DNA from: Corbicula japonica
Lineage: Eukaryota; Mollusca; Bivalvia; Venerida; Cyrenidae
Assembly: GCA_038501625.1 (NCBI GenBank)
Contig: JAZAYU010000010.1
Location: forward strand, 11,743,604 to 11,807,603
DNA length: 64,000 nucleotides
Direction: 5' to 3'
Program-made: the position numbers and the translations under genes
The notes under the pieces: model-generated
The model's database searches: none
Told to the model about the DNA's origin: nothing
The model's input: only the letters and a program-made list of their open reading frames with translations
In this document: piece by piece, positions 59,354-64,000 of the stretch
Numbering within the stretch: the first letter of the stretch is position 1
Layout: the number at the start of each line of letters is the position of its first letter

Positions 59354-59598
59354 TACATAAACGCGGACGATGTCTTGTTATGAACTATTATATGTTATTT
59401 ACCAGATTTTCCGAGTCAAAACGGATGATAAATGACTAGCTTCAGCTACCGATTTTAACTTTTTCCAACACGAGTTCATTCGCAAATACAATTTAAGCGG
59501 AATATTGTTTCACAAGTCATGAAATCGTACATACAACCCTACACTCGATAATAAGACAATTACAGTACTATGAACGTTTAATGTGTAAAATTTGCCTC

Positions 59599-59943
59599 TA
59601 TCGTGCGTCCGTCTATCGTGTATCGTGCGTCCGTCTAACGTGAATCGTGCGTCCGTCTAAAGTGCATCGTGCGTCCGTATATCGTGTATCGTGCATCAAT
59701 CCTTTTTTAATTTTATCACGAAACGTGAATAAATTGCTTGCTTATGCAAATTTATGTGATTTAATTTCAACCATTCATCTTATATTTTGATAGCATTTTC
59801 AAATTTTTAGAAATCTTGTACACAAATTATATAAATCGGCAGTATCGTGTATCGTGCGTCTACCGTGTATAGTGCGTCCGTCTATCGCGTATCGTGCGTC
59901 CGTCTATCGTGTATCGTGCGTCCGTATATCGTGTATCGTGCGT
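59599..59943. repeat. Split minisatellite of a 22-23 bp unit
   Basis: The unit is TATCGTGCGTCCGTCTATCG with a terminal TG. There are two blocks, at about 59599-59697 and 59843-59943, each with four or five imperfect units. They are separated by 145 bp of unrelated AT-rich DNA. The GC content of the blocks stands out sharply from the surroundings. Confidence 0.9.
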
Positions 59944-60419
59944 TTAGTTTGTAACCTTAAACGTTCACAGTACTGTAACACTAAACATTTGTAACACATG
60001 TCTGACCTTGTTTCAATTTAATATTAATTTATTCGTTGCATGTTGTACCTTGTTTTGCCTTTTGAAACTCTAAACAATCTCATGTTTAATCTCCAGGAAC
60101 TGGACGTGCAGCAATAGCGGCATCAAATAAGCAACGCAATGTTTTTATCTAGTAGGACACAGCTGAAAAAACGGTTTCGGTAAAAAAAGAGTACAGCCAG
60201 ATGTTTACAAAAGTGTTCAATAAAATAAACAAAATCAACAAATTTAAACATTTCAAAGGAACATATTAAGCTTGCTATAAAATTTAGTTCAGTTGTTAAT
60301 ATATACAAGGAGTGTTTAATATGTTGTGCTTTTACTTTCATCGTGTAATATGTTTAATATGTTTGTAAATGGTCATAGATACTCATAACAGATGAATAAT
60401 TGAAAGAATTAGTTTTATC
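59944..60419. other. AT-rich DNA, nothing recognised
   Basis: No feature was recognised. Confidence 0.5.
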
Positions 60420-60515
60420 CTGATAATGGTATATAAGCCGATACCGGGAATCGAACCTTTACGGCGAATGCTCAGCCACATGATTCCAAGCAAGCTACCG
60501 TGTGTCTCTGGACTG
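60420..60515 (-). mobile_element. tRNA-derived SINE head (candidate)
   Basis: On the minus strand AAAGGTTCGATTCCCGGTAT (B-box-like) lies near 60440-60460, with ACGGTAGCTTGCTTGGAATC upstream. The tail CGGCTTATATACCATTATCA resembles those after the B boxes at 57.97 kb and 32.1 kb. Confidence 0.5.
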
Positions 60516-61479
60516 AGAAAAGCGCTTTTTCTTAATGTGTTTCATTAATACAATATATCGATATTTGATTCGCAAAGGAAGGCTAATGTAATATCTTATA
60601 TAGCGCTTTTTAAAAGTGATCAATCCGTTGATAGTTACTTCTTTAGCTGTTCGACGACTGTATTATAAATATATATTTTTAAATATATAATATAAATATA
60701 TAGTGTTTGCATTCTTGGTCATGTGGATGAGTCTTATTTAGTTCCGTGTTTGCGGTTTGAGTGGAATAATTTCACCAAGGCAACTGGTTCATTTTTAATC
60801 GTAAGAGAACCTAAGATGTGTGCGCCCTATACCAAGATTAAACACCATGTTTCAAATATGTGTGGCCGCTGATCTTTCTTATGCGGTGATCCCGAAAGAT
60901 CGCAATTTCATTTGTTTTATTTATAAAATATTTAACAGTTTTGCTCCATCTCTATTTGATTTTTATTGGCATCGTGAGGAGTCTTGTAGTTTGTGTTATT
61001 TCGTTATGCGATTATTCCAAATAATTTTTAACTCTTCTTATCAAAAACAGTATCTTAAAATAATACCACAGTTTTTTTATCCTATAATGTTTTTATCTTA
61101 CGAATACATTATGACATCCCACATAATCCCCTTTAGTGATTCTTTTATGTGAGTTTTATTGAGTTCATCCAATATAATTCTTGTTGAACTGTGCGTAGGC
61201 AGCCGTTTCTTGTTATAGAAACGTCGTAGTATAAATGAATACTTATCTCCACATAATCTACTGTCAGAAAAACTACTCATGGCCAAAAATTCGACCATAA
61301 CTAAATAATATCGAACTGGCATTTTCGTATTTTTGCTCCAATTACGGAAACTGAAAATCAACTCCTATATTCTTACGATAAACAAACCATTTTAGCCACA
61401 ATATTAAATATTACTTAAATTAAGCAATTTGATAAGCTGCACAAATGGCAATACAATAAATAGATGATAAAGGTTTTTT
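60516..61479. other. AT-rich DNA, nothing recognised
   Basis: Opposed open frames of 110 codons (60820-61152, plus) and 87 codons (61098-61361, minus) have no recognisable domains. An AT palindrome lies near 60664-60702. Confidence 0.5.
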
Positions 61480-61600
61480 GAAAACATCAAACACGACAAT
61501 CAAACTATTGCAATACCAGATCGATTGTGCCTATGGAGTGAGCGAAATGCATATTACTGTCTAAGCCACCAAGCCTCGGGTTGAGAGCTTCTCAATATTT
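61480..61600 (+). repeat. Family B repeat copy
   Basis: ACACGACAATCAAACTATTG, ATGCATATTACTGTCTAAGC and ACCAAGCCTCGGGTTGAGAG follow the family order. Confidence 0.65.
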
Positions 61601-61669
61601 TCAAAATATGTGTTGTTCATAACATTTCGAAGATGTTATTTGATATCACTTGTAATTGAAATATGGGAG

Positions 61670-61860
61670 GACTTTCGACAGCCGCCTCACGGCACAAACA
61701 ACGGAACGATGTTTAAAAAGATGATGAAGGGACATTGAAAGGCATCAACACGATTTATAAAAATATTGCAAGTTTGGTTTGATTGATTGAGCCCATTTAT
61801 ATGCTGTAATGTAAATGCATATTACAGTCCATGTCAACTAGGCCTCAGCTACTTAATACT
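61670..61860 (+). repeat. Family B repeat copy including part of the core
   Basis: CAGCCGCCTCACGGCACAAA at 61679 continues through AAAATATTGCAAGTTTGGTT, TGATTGAGCCCATTTATATG and GCATATTACAGTCCATGTC to CTAGGCCTCAGC. Together with 58618-58885 it shows that core and tail belong to one repeat. Confidence 0.72.
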
Positions 61861-63299
61861 TCAGACAAATATATTGATCGTGTAATCCTTATTTATATTT
61901 AGTACCTATCAAGCTATATAGTGTTATGTATTAACTTATTTTTACGAAAAAAAAAATCCTTTTGCCGTGTGCACAACTTGATTTTAGTTTTAGCAATGGT
62001 TTCATTCTGTAGGTATCTGTAAAGTCACAATGCGAACTTATCTTAGCGGAGACTGAAGTCTGGCTTACAATTGCTATGCACAAGGACATTAATAGAATAA
62101 GCACTCTTATAAGCTATTTCTTTCTCTAGGTAAACCAAGAATTAAACATTGCTTTAAATGTGCAGTCTGGAAAGATAGAACGTGTTCTTGAACGATAGAT
62201 TACTTTATTTTGAATGTACAGTAAAATAATTCAGAGTTTCATTAACTTGATCGTTTGTTTAACATCGCATATACTGGTTTTTTTCTGGGTGTGGTTGTTG
62301 TTGAGAAGTCTCTTATTTGTTTGGAAGTAGAAATTGGCTGAGTGTTGAACTTGATTAACGAAAAGATTAAATATATTTCTCAAATTCAATTAAAAAATAA
62401 TTAGTTGTCAATTTTTAGATAATGAATGCTTTCTTCATTTCCCAACTTCTTTAATTTTTTGCATTATATAAAGGCTTAACTATCAGCACTTAGTTATGTT
62501 ACTTGTTGTGTAACAAGTTATGTTTTTGCAAAAGACCACTACACCATATTTTGATTGCAATTAAACTGATATTTTACTACAGACTTTCTAAAACGCATCT
62601 ATCGAATCGAACTTTTCATATAATTAAGAATTCCGTTATTAAACACAAACATTGATTGACATTCATGTTGTTAAGAATTGACGAAATTCTATTGACAGTT
62701 TTTACAGATGAATGTTTACATTTATAGATAAGTACTAAGTGAAATTGTTCGTTGCAGATAAGCTTAAGTCGGTGAATATATATTATTACTTAAGGCTTGG
62801 TGTTACATTTGTACTCAATCAACGGGCTAAATTAAGCAGATGACTAATTGAGACAAATCTCCTATGTTAACATCCGTTTTCCCTGTATCTGACAGCTTTA
62901 GTTGCCAATTATAGTTCAAGGATTTCAAACAGTCTATTTAGGTGTGATGCAAAACGTTTTAATCTCTGATCGGTATGAAGTAGAAATCTTGTATTGTCAG
63001 AATCCAAGAAATAAAGCTCTTAACTTTAAAAGTACATAAAAACGAATTTTCAACCGATGACATTAAGTGGCGCGATAAAAAGGAGAACATGTAGTTTTTC
63101 TATACACGAGTTTATATTTCAAGACAATCATGTCTAAAAATTAATTTAATTGCATACTTTTTTCGATAACAACAGTAAATTTGAACGGTTAAATTCATAT
63201 GTGATAAAGTTCCTATGTTTTTACGGACACTTATCCTCTATCAACACCCACACTAAGTTTTTGATTTTTCAAGTGATACATAACCTTGTATTTGCATAT
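61861..63299. other. AT-rich DNA, nothing recognised
   Basis: No feature was recognised. Confidence 0.5.
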
Positions 63300-63435
63300 T
63301 AACTGTTTATACCATTCGTTGCGTATGTTGTATGTTCTGATGTTATTTTACTTATGCATTTATGACCATGAACTTGTATGCTTAAGTCAAAAATAAACTT
63401 TATGCTATGTTATGTTTTGTTATGTTATGATACGT
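63300..63435 (+). mobile_element. Possible LINE 3' UTR and tail
   Basis: A segment with TTTATGACCATGAACTTGTA and AATAAACTTTATGCTATGTT is followed by short TATGTTATG-type repeats. This layout is typical of the 3' end of a non-LTR retrotransposon. No coding part is visible upstream, so the call is tentative. Confidence 0.4.
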
Positions 63436-63929
63436 GACATTAAAAAAAGGATCACGTCCAACAGAACTTTGTTTCAATGTTGTCGAATTCAAGCAAAACA
63501 ATTTACAAGTCATACAAAATTGTATTTACATCTTATTTGAATAAGAAGAATGACTTATTATAAGATGATTTATTGGTCAAAGAATAACCTAGTATAGATA
63601 AAAGCACATTTATGTAATTGGTCAGTCACAGCGGAATCTTTTCTTTGAGTTTATAGTAATGAATACTAGATGTATAGAGATACGTTTCATATTGTAGGAA
63701 AGGAAATTATAAATTAAATTATATGAAAGCGATGGTGGTATTGTTGTACATATTGCAGTGCATCTTACATATATTCCCTATTTATAGTCCTTCATTTATA
63801 TTAATATTAGAATGATCGTTTTCACAAACAAAACATTCATTTTAATCATCTGATATAAATCAAAGAAACGTATGAGTAATATACACTAGAGTAGGTAGTC
63901 TTGAACAATCTTTTGAAGCGTATTTTGTA
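63436..63929. other. AT-rich DNA, nothing recognised
   Basis: No feature was recognised. Confidence 0.5.
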
Positions 63930-64000
63930 CTGTGTAAGGTCTCCCCGTACATTTAACCAGTGCTGATATCAATAACGTAATTTGAAGGACGATGGGCATG
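63930..64000 (-). repeat. Family B core, cut by the window edge
   Basis: AAGGTCTCCCCGTACATTTA, then CAGTGCTGATATCAATAACG and TTGAAGGACGATGGGCATG, matches the mirror of the 58.7-kb copy and the TCTCCCCGTACTTACATTCA block of the 45.4-kb tandem module. The repeat probably continues beyond the window. Confidence 0.6.

Noticed and set aside
59599..59943. CRISPR-like array
   Set aside because: The units are directly adjacent with no spacers of regular length, and the context is an animal genome; it is a minisatellite.
60660..60705. AT palindrome as an origin or cruciform site
   Set aside because: Such sequences are expected by chance at this base composition, and no supporting feature is nearby.

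Overview
The window looks like an intergenic or deep-intronic stretch of an animal genome. It is AT-rich, has long simple-sequence tracts and no bacterial-type gene packing, and carries decayed Penelope-like and LINE retroelements, tRNA-derived SINE heads, foldback elements and MITEs. This mixture fits a marine invertebrate, most likely a bivalve mollusc; that placement is inference, because no host gene is present to anchor it. No complete host gene was found. The only host coding signal worth noting is a weak candidate last exon with one membrane segment at 8217-8356.

The dominant component is one Penelope-like element (PLE) family. Two broken copies of its reverse transcriptase lie on the minus strand (about 2961-4262 and 10980-12600). 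A ~450-bp sequence that recurs throughout the window joins the end of this reverse transcriptase in both copies and reads as the element's 3' UTR. Copies lie near 2.5, 4.7, 10.8, 13.4, 14.5, 16.9, 20.3, 28.4, 28.7, 35.0, 36.0, 38.1, 40.8, 44.3, 44.8 and 46.7 kb. Many share the same 3' terminus and break off at different points upstream, as expected for 5'-truncated retrotransposition.

Around these copies lie DNA-transposon-like elements without coding capacity but with visible ends. They include a 1.5-kb element with ACGTGTAC-rich inverted termini (15357-16858), a 2.3-kb element with ~0.5-kb inverted termini inserted into a PLE copy with a TAATA duplication (17301-19633), and a foldback element with GGCCTAGC-rich termini (23030-24192). 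A TA-flanked element begins GGGGAGACCGGG (34518-35304), and a Tigger/pogo-like one has TCGAAAACTCGA termini (56129-57089). There are also three copies of a hairpin MITE and several smaller ones. A LINE 3' end with part of its cysteine-rich C-terminus is at 8760-9306.

From 49.5 to 54.7 kb lies a layered tandem-repeat block: a 176-bp box, an array of ~234-bp dimeric units, then 2.3 copies of a 1288-bp higher-order unit. That unit holds the same 176-bp box, a ~165-bp module repeated three times and a diverged half-unit of the first array. The last 8 kb carry an unclassified dispersed family with a GGCCGCCACACGGC core, a MITE, a split minisatellite and SINE heads. Stretches not listed are AT-rich DNA in which I recognise nothing.
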